DNA from: CAZLYK01 sp964563495
Lineage (GTDB): Bacteria > Acidobacteriota > Blastocatellia > RBC074
Direction of reading: 5' to 3'
Assembly (NCBI GenBank): GCA_964563495.1
Contig: CAZLYK010000095.1
Location: forward strand, 1-19,737
Length of the DNA stretch: 19,737 nucleotides
Of this stretch, positions 1-8,699 are shown one piece after another (position 1 is the first letter of the stretch; every line of letters begins with the position of its first letter). The notes under the pieces are model-generated. The model was not told where the DNA came from and ran no database searches. It worked only from the letters and a program-made list of their open reading frames with translations. A program made the translations under genes and the position numbers.

Positions 1-187
1 ACGCCATGAAAAGTGTCCCGACGTGAGGCCAAGCCTGTCTATTTTCTTCCCATTCAAATGAACATTTTGCATCTGGTCTGTTTTGATTTAGACTACGGGG
101 GCTTTTGCGATTCTTTACCAAATAATCCGACCGTCCCGGGCGAAGTTTTAGCGTGAATTCTGCACAACCGAGGATCAAACAACATCG
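1..187. other. Upstream intergenic region of the kinase gene
   Basis: No gene was recognised here. The only clear landmark is a family A half-repeat at 31-45. The rest is a mixed-composition leader in front of the kinase ATG. A purine-rich GAGG lies about 13 nt before the ATG and is a weak ribosome binding site at best. I found no convincing sigma-70 promoter. Confidence 0.4.
31..45 (-). repeat. Family A half-repeat, inverted fragment
   Basis: The plus strand reads CCTGTCTATTTT, which is the outer end of the right arm of the family A palindromes (minus-strand reading AAAATAGACAGG). Only the distal part of the half-unit is recognisable. It lies upstream of the kinase gene, so it probably marks the boundary with a gene outside the window. 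Confidence 0.5.
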
Positions 188-2638
188 ATGGCGTTTTGTA
201 ATCACTGTGGCAAGCAATTGAGTGTCGGCGCGACCAAGTGTGAAGCCTGCGGCGCGAGTGTCGGGGGAGCCCCTCAATCCGGCGGTTCGCCTGATCAAGA
301 TAGTCTCAGCACCCGGATTGCCAATCAAGGAGCCGGTCAGGACTTTTCGACCATCCCGGGCCAGACCCCGGCTGCACCCGCGATCGGTGCGCAGATCGGA
401 CGCATACTGGGTGGGCGCTACCAACTCGACCAATGCATCGGCAGCGGCGGCATGGGAGAAATCTATCGCGCCCGGCGGCTGCACATCGGCGACACGGTCG
501 CGGTCAAGGTCCTCCGGCCCGACGTAGTTGAGAATGAGAAATCACGCCAGCGTTTCTATCGCGAGGCTCGCGCTGCCGCCATGCTCCATCATCCGAATGC
601 GGTCGTGATTCACGATTTTGGCGAAGATAACGATGGGACCGCCTACATTGTCATGGAGCTGCTCGTCGGCCGCAGCCTGCGCCAGTTGCTGGTCGATGAG
701 GGTTCGATCAGCCCGATCCGCGCGCACGGGATCATCCGCCAGGCCAGCGCCGCGCTCGACGCCGGTCACCGCAACGGCATCGTCCACCGCGATATCAAAC
801 CCGACAACATTATCCTGCTCGATTCGCACGATGACGCGGACCACATCAAGATCCTCGACTTCGGTATCGCCAAGTTGCGCGATAAGGCGCTCGACACGGC
901 CAGCCTGGAGCAGCGGCTGACCAATGTCGGGACGGTGATAGGCACGCCGCATTACATGTCGCCGGAGCAGTGCCAGGGTGAAGAGGCCGACGCCCGGTCG
1001 GATATCTACAGCCTCGGCGTGGTCCTCTATGAATTGTTGACGGGCGTCGTCCCGTTTGTCGCCAAGACTCCGACCGGCATCGCGATCAAGCACGTGACCG
1101 AGCCGCCGCGTCCGCTCCGCGAGATCAATCCCAATCTGACGCCGGCAGTCGAGAGGGCCGTCCTCCACGCGCTTGAGAAAGACCCGAGTACGAGGCCGCA
1201 GACAGCGCTCGAATTGGCGCGAGAACTTGAAGCCGCGATCAGAGATGAGCCTGACACCGCTCGTTTTTTGAGGAGCGGCGAGCAGCCGGAAGTCGATAAA
1301 GCCGGTTTGGGAAAAGAGTCGTCAACCGAAATACTGCCCTCGGGATCGGGCGCCGGCAGCCGGCCTGAATCCATCCGGCCTGAATCCGGGGCACTCCCGC
1401 AGAGTTACGATACGATGGTCACACCGCCCAAGGGAACCGATCAGTTCCAGTCTCCTCTCACGACAGAGCAGCAGGCCGGGACGGCTGACCTCAAGATGTC
1501 CGGCATGCCCGAGACTGAATTGCTGTCGAAATCCAAGCAGACCGAGCCAATCAGGGATTCCAAAGCGGCCGGGACCGAGGTTCTCAAAGAAGCCCAAACC
1601 GACAAGCTGCGGACCAATCCGACCCCGGAAGCCGCTCAGGCCAATAAGCCTCCAAAGTCGAAAAAGCCAAAAGCGGCAGAACCTGCTCAACCCGCGAAAA
1701 CCATGCCTCCTCCGCCGTCGATGCCGGCGGCCGCGGCCAAATCTCGCATGCCGCTGATCGCGACGGCGGGCGCCATTTTATTGATCATCGCCGCGGCCGG
1801 CGCCTGGCTTCTCAGATCGGATGGCTCTCAGGTTGATAATGCGACGGGCGTTCAAACCGCGGCTTCATCGACCCCGGCGGCCGATACGCAGCCTTCACCA
1901 TCCCCGACTTCAGCCTATCCGGAGGTCGCCGCGCCGGAGGGCATGGTCTATGTCCTCGGCGGAGTGCTTCGCGTTGGGCGCGATGACGGGGAACCGAATG
2001 AACGCCCGGCTCACGTCGTCAACATCAAACCGTTTTTCATCGACCGGACTGAAGTGACCAATGAGCAGTATCTCAAGTTTATCGAAGCGACCGGTCACCC
2101 GGCGCCCCCATCGTGGAAAGGCGGCAGTTTCCCCGAAGGCGCCGCCCTGCTGCCGGTGACCGATGTGACCTGGGAAGACGCCCTGGATTTCGCCAAATGG
2201 ACCGGCAAACGCTTGCCGACCGAAGAGGAATGGGAATTTGCCGCGCGCAGCGCCGAGGGCAGGGTCTATCCGTGGGGCGAAGATTGGATTCCAGATGGCG
2301 CCAATGCCTCGGCGACCGAGGGCGAAAAGAAACAGCTCTCGCCCGTCGGCCAATTCCCGAAGGGGGCCAGCCCGTTCGGCCTGCTGGATATGTCAGGAAA
2401 TGCCTGGGAATGGACGGCGACTGATTTTGTCGCGTACCCGGGCGGCAAAGTAGATTCGCCGCCCGCCGGTTACACCAATCTGAAAGTCATCCGTGGCGGT
2501 TCATACGAGAGCACCCCGAAATTTGCCACCACCACCTGGCGTCGCGGCTGGCCCGCGAATCGTAAGGATTGGCCAAATGCCAACCAGGCCGATTACACCA
2601 GAACCGGATTCCGCTGCGCTCAGGATGCGAAGCCTTGA
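188..2638 (+). CDS. Membrane Ser/Thr protein kinase with zinc ribbon and C-terminal FGE-sulfatase-fold domain
   Basis: 816 aa. The N-terminal zinc ribbon has C4, C7, C18 and C21. A PknB-type kinase domain spans about 78-350: glycine loop GSGGMGEIY near 85, ATP-binding Lys107 (VAVK), HRDIKPDN with catalytic Asp202, DFG Asp224, and a GTPHYMSPE activation segment ending near 260. All catalytic residues are present, so it should be active. Residues about 360-520 are a Pro/Lys/Ala-rich linker, followed by one membrane span (about 521-542) and a formylglycine-generating-enzyme/C-type-lectin-fold domain (about 585-814) ending in TGFRC. The kinase should be cytoplasmic and the FGE-fold domain periplasmic, acting as a sensor or ligand binder. 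In the RGGSY segment the two cysteines of true FGE enzymes align with Ser775 and Ala780, so sulfatase-activating oxidase activity is unlikely. A similar kinase plus FGE-like architecture is known from chlamydial Pkn1. The exported protein 34 nt downstream may be co-transcribed. The substrate is unknown. Confidence 0.9.
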   Translation: MAFCNHCGKQLSVGATKCEACGASVGGAPQSGGSPDQDSLSTRIANQGAGQDFSTIPGQTPAAPAIGAQIGRILGGRYQLDQCIGSGGMGEIYRARRLHIGDTVAVKVLRPDVVENEKSRQRFYREARAAAMLHHPNAVVIHDFGEDNDGTAYIVMELLVGRSLRQLLVDEGSISPIRAHGIIRQASAALDAGHRNGIVHRDIKPDNIILLDSHDDADHIKILDFGIAKLRDKALDTASLEQRLTNVGTVIGTPHYMSPEQCQGEEADARSDIYSLGVVLYELLTGVVPFVAKTPTGIAIKHVTEPPRPLREINPNLTPAVERAVLHALEKDPSTRPQTALELARELEAAIRDEPDTARFLRSGEQPEVDKAGLGKESSTEILPSGSGAGSRPESIRPESGALPQSYDTMVTPPKGTDQFQSPLTTEQQAGTADLKMSGMPETELLSKSKQTEPIRDSKAAGTEVLKEAQTDKLRTNPTPEAAQANKPPKSKKPKAAEPAQPAKTMPPPPSMPAAAAKSRMPLIATAGAILLIIAAAGAWLLRSDGSQVDNATGVQTAASSTPAADTQPSPSPTSAYPEVAAPEGMVYVLGGVLRVGRDDGEPNERPAHVVNIKPFFIDRTEVTNEQYLKFIEATGHPAPPSWKGGSFPEGAALLPVTDVTWEDALDFAKWTGKRLPTEEEWEFAARSAEGRVYPWGEDWIPDGANASATEGEKKQLSPVGQFPKGASPFGLLDMSGNAWEWTATDFVAYPGGKVDSPPAGYTNLKVIRGGSYESTPKFATTTWRRGWPANRKDWPNANQADYTRTGFRCAQDAKP

Positions 2639-2652
2639 TCCTGTCTATTTCC
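2635..2652 (-). repeat. Family A half-repeat at the kinase stop codon
   Basis: Plus strand TTGATCCTGTCTATTTCC matches the outer end of the right arm of the family A palindrome at 12272-12365. The kinase TGA stop (2636-2638) lies inside the match. The repeat fills most of the short gap before the next gene. Confidence 0.55.
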
Positions 2653-2672
2653 CCTAACTAAGAGATGTGATT

Positions 2673-3761
2673 ATGAAGAGACAAATGCTTTTTCGAATCG
2701 TGGTTGCTCCTTTGTTAACTCTCTTCGTCATCCTCAGTGTTGTCGCGGGAGCTTATGCCCAAGGCGGGAGCGGCGATCTGCCCGGCACCAAACCAGCGCC
2801 GGCGCCCAACCCCAAAGGCGGCGCCAGGACAACGGCGAAACCCTCTGCCGCGCCGACTGCGACCACGGTGACATACAATCAGGCGCTCAAGGGCCGCCTG
2901 GACCCGCGCGGGTCGGAGAAGCTGCCCAACGGTCAGCTCTTCGAAGAATATGCAATGACGGCGAAAAGCGATGACCTGCTTTCGTTTGAACTGCAGAGCG
3001 ACAATCCGGGTCTGGCAGTCCAGATCTTTGATAAGGAGAAAATTGAGGTAGCGGTCGCCAAAGACAACGCTACCGGGAATTACCGGCTCAGCACCCAAAC
3101 CGGAGGATTACCGGCCGATGGAGATTACCGTGTCCGCGTCTTCGGTACGGTGAGCGGAAGGACGCCGGCCAATTTTGAGCTGACTGTCAATCGGATCGGA
3201 TTGCTGCCGCAGGTCTACAACGAGAGGTTCCAGCAGATCATGCTCAATTTCCGCGAGGCTGACCAGGCTTCGGTTGACGAAACGCTGGTCAAGCTGGAAC
3301 AGCTCGCGGCCCAGGATACGAGCAAGCCCGGAACATTCGAGTTTCTGGGCATCATCTATCTTTATAATCGCAAGGATCTGGCGAAAGCCGAAGAGGCCAT
3401 GGAAAAGGCCATCGCTGCCAACGGCGCGGCAGTCGTCAAGATCTCTTACGACAGCCAGTGGAGACGGATGGCCAGGGGAAGATCCGGAAAATTCGATTGG
3501 GAGGACCCCCGCACCGGTTGGCTTAGAATACGGCCCGGTCAACTGGTCCTGACCGATACTGCCAATCGCACCCTGGCGACCCTGAGCGGCGCAAATATCA
3601 GGGAGCTCTCAAAGATTGTCACCGCCACCAACAACCTGGTCACGATCACCGCAGATGGCGTGCGCAGGCAATTGATCTTCCTGCCCGGCAGCCACGAACA
3701 GGCCGAAGCCGACCTGGTCATCAAGCTGATTCAAAACCACGTCATGAAAAAATCCAATTAG
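2673..3761 (+). CDS. Exported protein with PPC-like beta-sandwich domain
   Basis: 362 aa from the ATG at 2673; a GTG two codons earlier (2667) would add two residues. I chose the ATG because AAGAG at 2660-2664 sits about 8 nt before it. The N-terminus is a classic signal peptide: basic MKRQ, a hydrophobic stretch, then a cleavage-like AYAQ around residue 30. A Pro/Ala/Lys-rich linker follows. Residues about 65-170 resemble the bacterial pre-peptidase C-terminal (PPC) beta-sandwich (a GRLDPRG start, then L-F-E pairs and a YRVRVFG strand), which often binds ligands or guides secretion. A helical segment with one TPR-like unit (FLGIIYLYNRKDLAKAEEAMEKAI) follows. The C-terminal ~100 residues are beta-rich and unassigned. 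It probably acts in the periplasm or on the cell surface. Its position just after the kinase suggests shared expression or signalling, but that is inference. No catalytic motif is visible. Confidence 0.75.
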   Translation: MKRQMLFRIVVAPLLTLFVILSVVAGAYAQGGSGDLPGTKPAPAPNPKGGARTTAKPSAAPTATTVTYNQALKGRLDPRGSEKLPNGQLFEEYAMTAKSDDLLSFELQSDNPGLAVQIFDKEKIEVAVAKDNATGNYRLSTQTGGLPADGDYRVRVFGTVSGRTPANFELTVNRIGLLPQVYNERFQQIMLNFREADQASVDETLVKLEQLAAQDTSKPGTFEFLGIIYLYNRKDLAKAEEAMEKAIAANGAAVVKISYDSQWRRMARGRSGKFDWEDPRTGWLRIRPGQLVLTDTANRTLATLSGANIRELSKIVTATNNLVTITADGVRRQLIFLPGSHEQAEADLVIKLIQNHVMKKSN

Positions 3762-3769
3762 GAAAAGAC

Positions 3770-3792
3770 AAAATCCTGTCAATCCCGTCTAT
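3770..3792 (-). repeat. Family A half-repeat directly upstream of argH
   Basis: The plus strand carries AATCCTGTCAATCCCGTCTAT, matching the distal right arm of the palindrome at 5155-5246 with one difference. It ends 7 nt before the argH ATG, so it occupies the place where a Shine-Dalgarno sequence would be expected; no purine-rich site is visible between it and the start. Confidence 0.65.
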
Positions 3793-3799
3793 CTGTTTT

Positions 3800-5154
<1,355 letters not shown>

Positions 5155-5173
<19 letters not shown>

Positions 5174-5246
5174 CAGGATTTTTGCAGGATTGAACAAGAT
5201 GTCTTGTTCAATCCTGCAAAAATCCTGTCAATCCTGTCTATTTTTT
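5155..5246. repeat. Family A full palindrome, copy 1 (92 bp)
   Basis: Two 45-bp arms (5155-5199 and 5202-5246) are perfectly complementary around a 2-nt centre. The left arm begins with an A-tract and the right arm ends in TTTTTT, so an RNA hairpin from either strand would be followed by U residues and could act as a bidirectional terminator. Each arm is built from about four imperfect 10-nt units of the type nnACAGGATT. The left arm contains the end of argH, including its stop codon. Confidence 0.95.
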
Positions 5247-5262
5247 AACAAGTTGAAAGCAT

Positions 5263-5363
<101 letters not shown>

Positions 5364-5369
5364 AAGCAG

Positions 5370-5382
5370 ATTATACTGTCAA
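5370..5382 (-). promoter_or_regulatory. Possible promoter for the candidate small RNA
   Basis: The minus strand reads TTGACAGTATAAT: a perfect -10 hexamer (5375-5370) with a TTGACA directly before it. The TTGACA could instead serve as a -35 for an AT-rich stretch about 17 nt further on. A properly spaced -35 for the TATAAT is not convincing. Confidence 0.3.
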
Positions 5383-5451
5383 GCGAAAATTAGAAAACAG
5401 ACCCCGGACCGAAAAATCCTTTTTTTCACAAAAATTGGCCTTCCGGGCGGC

Positions 5452-6636
5452 TCACCTCAATTTTTGTAGTCTCTCTGCCGCCGCCTGCAGAGTTTGATCG
5501 CTTTTGCAGAAACAAAAACGGACCCTTTGGGCTCCGAGTTCCGGCCGGTGATAGAAGCTGGAGCCCGGGACGACCGCCACTCCAATCTCGCGGATCAGGT
5601 GTTCGGTGAATCTGACGTCATTCTCAAAACCGAAGTTCGAGATGCCGGCCATGATGTAATAGGCGCCATCGGGTTTGACGCAACTGAATCCGACCTCTTC
5701 CAAAACGTCGAGCAGGCAATCGCGCCGGCGAAGATAATCCGCCTGCAGCTTCTCGTAATAAGTTCGATCTAGGCTGAGAGCGTAAACGCCCGCCTCCTGC
5801 AGAGGCGATGCGGCGGCGACCGTCAGAAAATCGTGGACCTGGCGAATGCCGTCGATCAGATCCGGCGCGGCGAAAGCATAACCGACCCGCCAGCCCGTCA
5901 CCGAATAGGTCTTCGACATGCTGTTAATCGTCACCGTTCGGTCGCGCATGCCTTCGAGCGTGGCGATCGAGATATGCCGAACACCGCGAGCCGGATCGGG
6001 ATACCAGATATGCTCATAAATCTCATCGGTCAACGCCAGCACATCGTGTTCGATGCATAGATCGGCGATAAACCGCAGCTCTTCGCGCGTGAAGACCTTG
6101 CCCGTCGGGTTGTGCGGCGTATTAATAATGATCGCCTTAGTCTTTTCATCGAAAGCCGCGCGCAACTCGTCGGGATCGAAGCGCCATTCGGAGGAAGTCG
6201 AGTCGGGTGGATGCAGTGCGACGTAGCGGATGACGGAGCCGGAGAGAATCGCGTCCGGGCCATAGTTCTCGTAAAACGGCTCGAAGACGATCACCTCTTC
6301 ACCCGGATCGACGACCGCCATCATGGTCGCGATCATGCCTTCGGTCGCGCCGCAGGTGACGACGATCTCGGCTTCCGGGTCTATCTCCAGACCCAGATGC
6401 CATTTCGTTTTAGCCGCAATCGCCTCGCGAAACCGCTTCGAGCCCCAGGTCAGGGAATATTGGTTGATGTCCGCCTCGATCGCCGCGCAGGCCGCGCGTT
6501 TGATGTCTTCGGGAGCGGGGAAGTCCGGGAATCCCTGCGACAGGTTGACGGCGCCGTGGCGCACCGCCTGCCGGCTCATTTCCCGGATCACCGATTCGGT
6601 GAAGCGTGAGACTTTTTTCGAGACACGATTTTTCAT
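5452..6636 (-). CDS. PLP-dependent class I/II aminotransferase
   Basis: 394 aa, fold-type I aminotransferase in the aspartate/kynurenine/methionine aminotransferase group. The opening NLSQGFPDFP (31-40) is typical of the YbdL/kynurenine-aminotransferase-like branch. Cofactor and substrate residues are present: NPTG with Asn176, TDEIYEH with Asp204, SMSKTYSVTGWRVGY with Schiff-base Lys242 and Arg250, and a C-terminal VRFCFCK segment carrying the substrate-carboxylate Arg. It should transfer an amino group between an amino acid and a 2-oxoacid in the cytoplasm. The substrate cannot be read from sequence, so no gene symbol is given. The ATG at 6636 is supported by the conserved N-terminus; no clear Shine-Dalgarno is seen. 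It lies downstream of a small HTH gene on the same strand with a strong hairpin between them, so co-transcription may be attenuated. Confidence 0.92.
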   Translation of the reverse strand: MKNRVSKKVSRFTESVIREMSRQAVRHGAVNLSQGFPDFPAPEDIKRAACAAIEADINQYSLTWGSKRFREAIAAKTKWHLGLEIDPEAEIVVTCGATEGMIATMMAVVDPGEEVIVFEPFYENYGPDAILSGSVIRYVALHPPDSTSSEWRFDPDELRAAFDEKTKAIIINTPHNPTGKVFTREELRFIADLCIEHDVLALTDEIYEHIWYPDPARGVRHISIATLEGMRDRTVTINSMSKTYSVTGWRVGYAFAAPDLIDGIRQVHDFLTVAAASPLQEAGVYALSLDRTYYEKLQADYLRRRDCLLDVLEEVGFSCVKPDGAYYIMAGISNFGFENDVRFTEHLIREIGVAVVPGSSFYHRPELGAQRVRFCFCKSDQTLQAAAERLQKLR

Positions 6637-6645
6637 AAAGAACGT

Positions 6646-6675
6646 AAGCTCCCCACCGCTGGCGGCGGGGAGCTT
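6646..6675. terminator. GC-rich hairpin between the HTH gene and the aminotransferase gene
   Basis: AAGCTCCCC (6646-6654) pairs with GGGGAGCTT (6667-6675). After one mismatch the stem continues as CCGC/GCGG, leaving a 2-nt loop. On the minus strand it is followed by TTACGTTCTTT and then the aminotransferase ATG. It could terminate or attenuate transcription from the HTH gene, or sequester the aminotransferase start. On the plus strand it is followed by TATTA. The weak U-tract makes an intrinsic terminator uncertain. Confidence 0.5.
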
Positions 6676-6680
6676 TATTA

Positions 6681-6902
6681 CTAAGGGTTGATCCGGGTGA
6701 CAACTTTATTTCCGGCGCCGCGCTTGACCGTCCGCTTGACCAGCTGTTCGATGTCGGGGCGGAGCAGCCACCTGCCTCCCTCGTGCTCGATCACTCGAAG
6801 CGCACCATGAGACGCAGCCAGCTCCAGCGTAGTCACCGGAACGTCGTATTCGCGAGCCACACTCTTAAAGCTCATCAGATCTCTGCTGTCGTATACACTC
6901 AC
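6681..6902 (-). CDS. Small helix-turn-helix protein (excisionase/MerR-like)
   Basis: 73 aa with a GTG start. The start is supported by AAGGAG (6918-6913) 10 nt upstream and by the lack of a better codon. Residues about 10-55 (SFKSVAREYDVPVTTLELAASHGALRV followed by GGRWLLRPDIEQLVKR) fit the small winged-helix fold of excisionase/HTH_17 proteins, which read a recognition helix followed by a GGR(W/R) hairpin and an acidic helix. The tail is basic (VKRTVKRGAGNK). It is probably a DNA-binding protein or a small architectural regulator. Its target is unknown; the adjacent aminotransferase is a candidate by proximity only. No integrase or phage gene is nearby, so an excisionase role is unlikely. 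Confidence 0.65.
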   Translation of the reverse strand: MSVYDSRDLMSFKSVAREYDVPVTTLELAASHGALRVIEHEGGRWLLRPDIEQLVKRTVKRGAGNKVVTRINP

Positions 6903-6999
6903 TGGTCGATATCTCCTTTGTTGTAATCGTCATCATCATAGAGAGGCGCCGCTTGAACTGTCAAAAGAAATCAGCCAGAAGATGGGATCCGCCCCGTTT

Positions 7000-7950
7000 T
7001 CACCTCTCTGCTTTCCACCTCTGACAAAGATCACGGGAGGCTTCGGCCCAGGTCGGGAACTGAAAGGTAAATCCGGATTCGAGCAGTCTTCCCGGAACAA
7101 CGCGTCTGCTCTTGAGGATCAGCTCTGTCTCTGTTCGAATCAAGACCGCTCCCATCTCCAGCATCCATGCCGTTGCCGGAAGACCGAATGGTATTCCCCA
7201 GGATTGACGCAATACCCGCATAAACTCCCTGTTCGGCAGGGGGTTCGGGGCTGAGAGGTTTACCGGCCCGTCTATTTTGTCGTTCTCAATCAGCCAGAAT
7301 ACCGCCCGAATAAAATCCTGATCATGTATCCACGAGACATATTGTCGCCCGTCTCCGGCGGTGCCTCCCAGGCCGAACCTGACCAGCCGCAACAGGACAT
7401 CGAACACTCCGCCACGGTCCGGGCTCATGGTCATGGCTGAACGCAGCAGCACTTTTCTAGTAGCTGGAGTACCAAACCGAGAGAGAGACTCTTCCCACGA
7501 AGTCGCGACATCGATGCTGAATCGCCAGGTCTCGGGAACATCCGGCTCATTCCCACCCAGTATCCCCGTCGCCTCATCATTCGGACTGTCATAACGATGA
7601 GCATAGATTGTCGCCGTACTGGCTTGTAACCATACTTTCGGAGGGTGCGCCAGACCATGAATCGCCCGGCCCAGAGCCATTGTCGATTTGACCCGTGATT
7701 CCTTGATCAGTCTTCGGTTCTTTTGATTGTAGCGGCAGTTGACGTTGCGACCGGCCAGATTGATGATCACGTCTGATCCTTCCAGCTCCTTCGCCCACTC
7801 TCCCGGAGTCTCGGCATCCCAGGTCATCGAACGCCAGGGCGCTTCGATTGGTGTCCGGCTGAGAACCACCACCTCGTGACCGGCGCCGTGAAAGGTGCTT
7901 GCCAGGATCGTCCCGATCTGACCGCTTCCGCCCGGTATCACTATTTTCAT
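7000..7950 (-). CDS. TIGR01777-family NAD-dependent epimerase/SDR protein (YfcH-like)
   Basis: 316 aa from the ATG at 7950. An open frame extends to 8034, but that extension is read through the family B palindrome. AAGAGG sits 6 nt before the 7950 ATG, and MKIVIPGGSGQIG is the natural start of the Rossmann fold, so I use 7950. The GxxGxxG nucleotide motif covers residues 7-13. NLAG and the STATIYAHRYD region follow the extended-SDR pattern, and the C-terminal ~70 residues (PVNLSAPNPLPNREFMR, then SRRVVPGRLLESGF) match the DUF1731 domain typical of TIGR01777 proteins. Members are predicted sugar-nucleotide or small-molecule epimerases/reductases; the E. coli relative YfcH has no settled substrate. 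The gene is first in a three-gene minus-strand run, 97 bp before the HTH gene. Confidence 0.88.
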   Translation of the reverse strand: MKIVIPGGSGQIGTILASTFHGAGHEVVVLSRTPIEAPWRSMTWDAETPGEWAKELEGSDVIINLAGRNVNCRYNQKNRRLIKESRVKSTMALGRAIHGLAHPPKVWLQASTATIYAHRYDSPNDEATGILGGNEPDVPETWRFSIDVATSWEESLSRFGTPATRKVLLRSAMTMSPDRGGVFDVLLRLVRFGLGGTAGDGRQYVSWIHDQDFIRAVFWLIENDKIDGPVNLSAPNPLPNREFMRVLRQSWGIPFGLPATAWMLEMGAVLIRTETELILKSRRVVPGRLLESGFTFQFPTWAEASRDLCQRWKAER

Positions 7951-7971
7951 TTTTGCCTCTTGATCAGATAT

Positions 7972-8029
7972 AGCGATTTTCACGTTTGTGCGACCGCGTC
8001 CTCGCGGTCGCACAAACGTGAAAATCGCT
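7972..8029. repeat. Family B palindrome (58 bp)
   Basis: Arms 7972-7998 and 8003-8029 are perfectly complementary over 27 bp around a TCCT loop. The core is GCGACCGCG/CGCGGTCGC and the flanks contain AGCGATTTTCACGTTTGTG. It begins about 20 bp upstream of the epimerase start. A second copy begins at 19706 and runs off the window end with the same core, so this is a repeat family distinct from family A. Confidence 0.9.
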
Positions 8030-8260
8030 GCCACAGGGTAAGCATTGATTGATGACCAATGTTACCGGTTCGGCAAGTCTACTTCAATCAGCCTTTTTGG
8101 GTATGTTCTTTGCACTCAGCAAATCGCCTTTATAAAAACGATAAAAAGCTGCATAATCCCCATCGAATCAATACTGAGGGGCCGGAAGTATGTACGAGAT
8201 CGAAGTAAAAGATTTAGCTCAACACCATACAGGGCACAGATAATTTTTGTCCAAACTTCA
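8030..8260. other. Non-coding, AT-richer stretch
   Basis: No gene was recognised on either strand. The stretch is AT-richer than its surroundings and separates the family B and family C repeats. TTGCAC followed by TATAAA (around 8110-8137) resembles a plus-strand promoter, but the spacer is only about 15 nt and no gene follows, so I do not call it. Confidence 0.4.
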
Positions 8261-8438
8261 GGGGCGGCTCTGCCGCCCGATGTGCGGAAGGTCTTTGACC
8301 TTCCGGGAAGGACTTCTTCTTACTTGTGGGGCTATGCCCCACGCCACAGTTGAAGAGAGGGGCGTAGCCCCATGAATTAAGGTTATTATCTCCCGGAAGG
8401 TCGGAGACCTTCCGCACATCGGGCGGCAAAGCCGCCAC
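8261..8438. repeat. Family C nested inverted repeat built from short hairpins
   Basis: Outer arms 8261-8308 and 8391-8438 (48 nt each) are inverted near-copies. Each arm contains two self-complementary hairpins, GGCGGC-loop-GCCGCC and GGAAGGTC-loop-GACCTTCC. A third type, (GT)GGGGC-loop-GCCCC(AC), occurs once in each orientation in the centre (8326-8342 and 8359-8371). Most differences between the arms fall in the 3-nt loops (TCT against AAA, TTT against GGA), while the stems are conserved. Open frames crossing it on both strands are by-products of the repeat. Confidence 0.9.
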
Positions 8439-8454
8439 CGGAGTGCGGGCATAA

Positions 8455-8689
8455 TTAGTCGTTACGCGGCAGCACCAGGGCCTTGATTTTTCAATGATTT
8501 TTACAGGCAACACTTCGGGTGTGTATTCCAGTCGCGAGAGTTGCTCGGCGTTGAGCACCGGCCCATACGCCTGGTTCGAACTCATGCCCTTGCCGACGCA
8601 ATCGTTGGAATTCGCCGCTTGAAATCCAACTATGACCTCACTACAATGCAGGCACGGATTCAGTTCTTCCCCCCAGTTTAAACACGGAG
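8455..8689 (-). pseudogene. Possible transposase remnant (IS66-like zinc-finger region)
   Basis: A minus-strand frame is open from about 8689 into the family C element. Upstream it contains CLHC. Around 8534-8467 it contains RLEYTPEVLPVKIIEKSRPWCC, which resembles the segment of IS66 TnpC proteins of the form SE-LEY-P-F-V-RP--C. No full transposase, terminal repeats or downstream catalytic residues are visible, and the frame then runs into the repeat. I judge this from memory of the family, so the call is weak; it may be a chance frame. Otherwise the stretch 8462-8699 shows no gene. Confidence 0.2.
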
Positions 8690-8699
8690 TGAGTCAAAG

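Noticed and set aside
542..1168. Long minus-strand open frame inside the kinase gene, and similar long frames opposite argH, lptD, the protease and the mutase
   Set aside because: They are antisense to well-supported genes, have no recognisable domains and are expected from the codon bias of GC-rich coding sequence.
1935..2635. Diversity-generating retroelement target (the FGE/C-type-lectin fold is a common variable domain)
   Set aside because: No reverse transcriptase gene and no second copy of the domain's 3' end that could act as template repeat was found in the window.
7951..8034. 28-residue N-terminal extension of the epimerase
   Set aside because: It is translated from the family B palindrome, and a good Shine-Dalgarno precedes the internal ATG at 7950 that begins the Rossmann fold.
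8214..8585. Minus-strand frame of about 123 codons crossing the family C element as a real gene
   Set aside because: Most of it is the translation of the repeat, and the plus strand gives the same peptide pattern because of the inverted symmetry. Only a possible transposase-like fragment at its start is kept, at low confidence.
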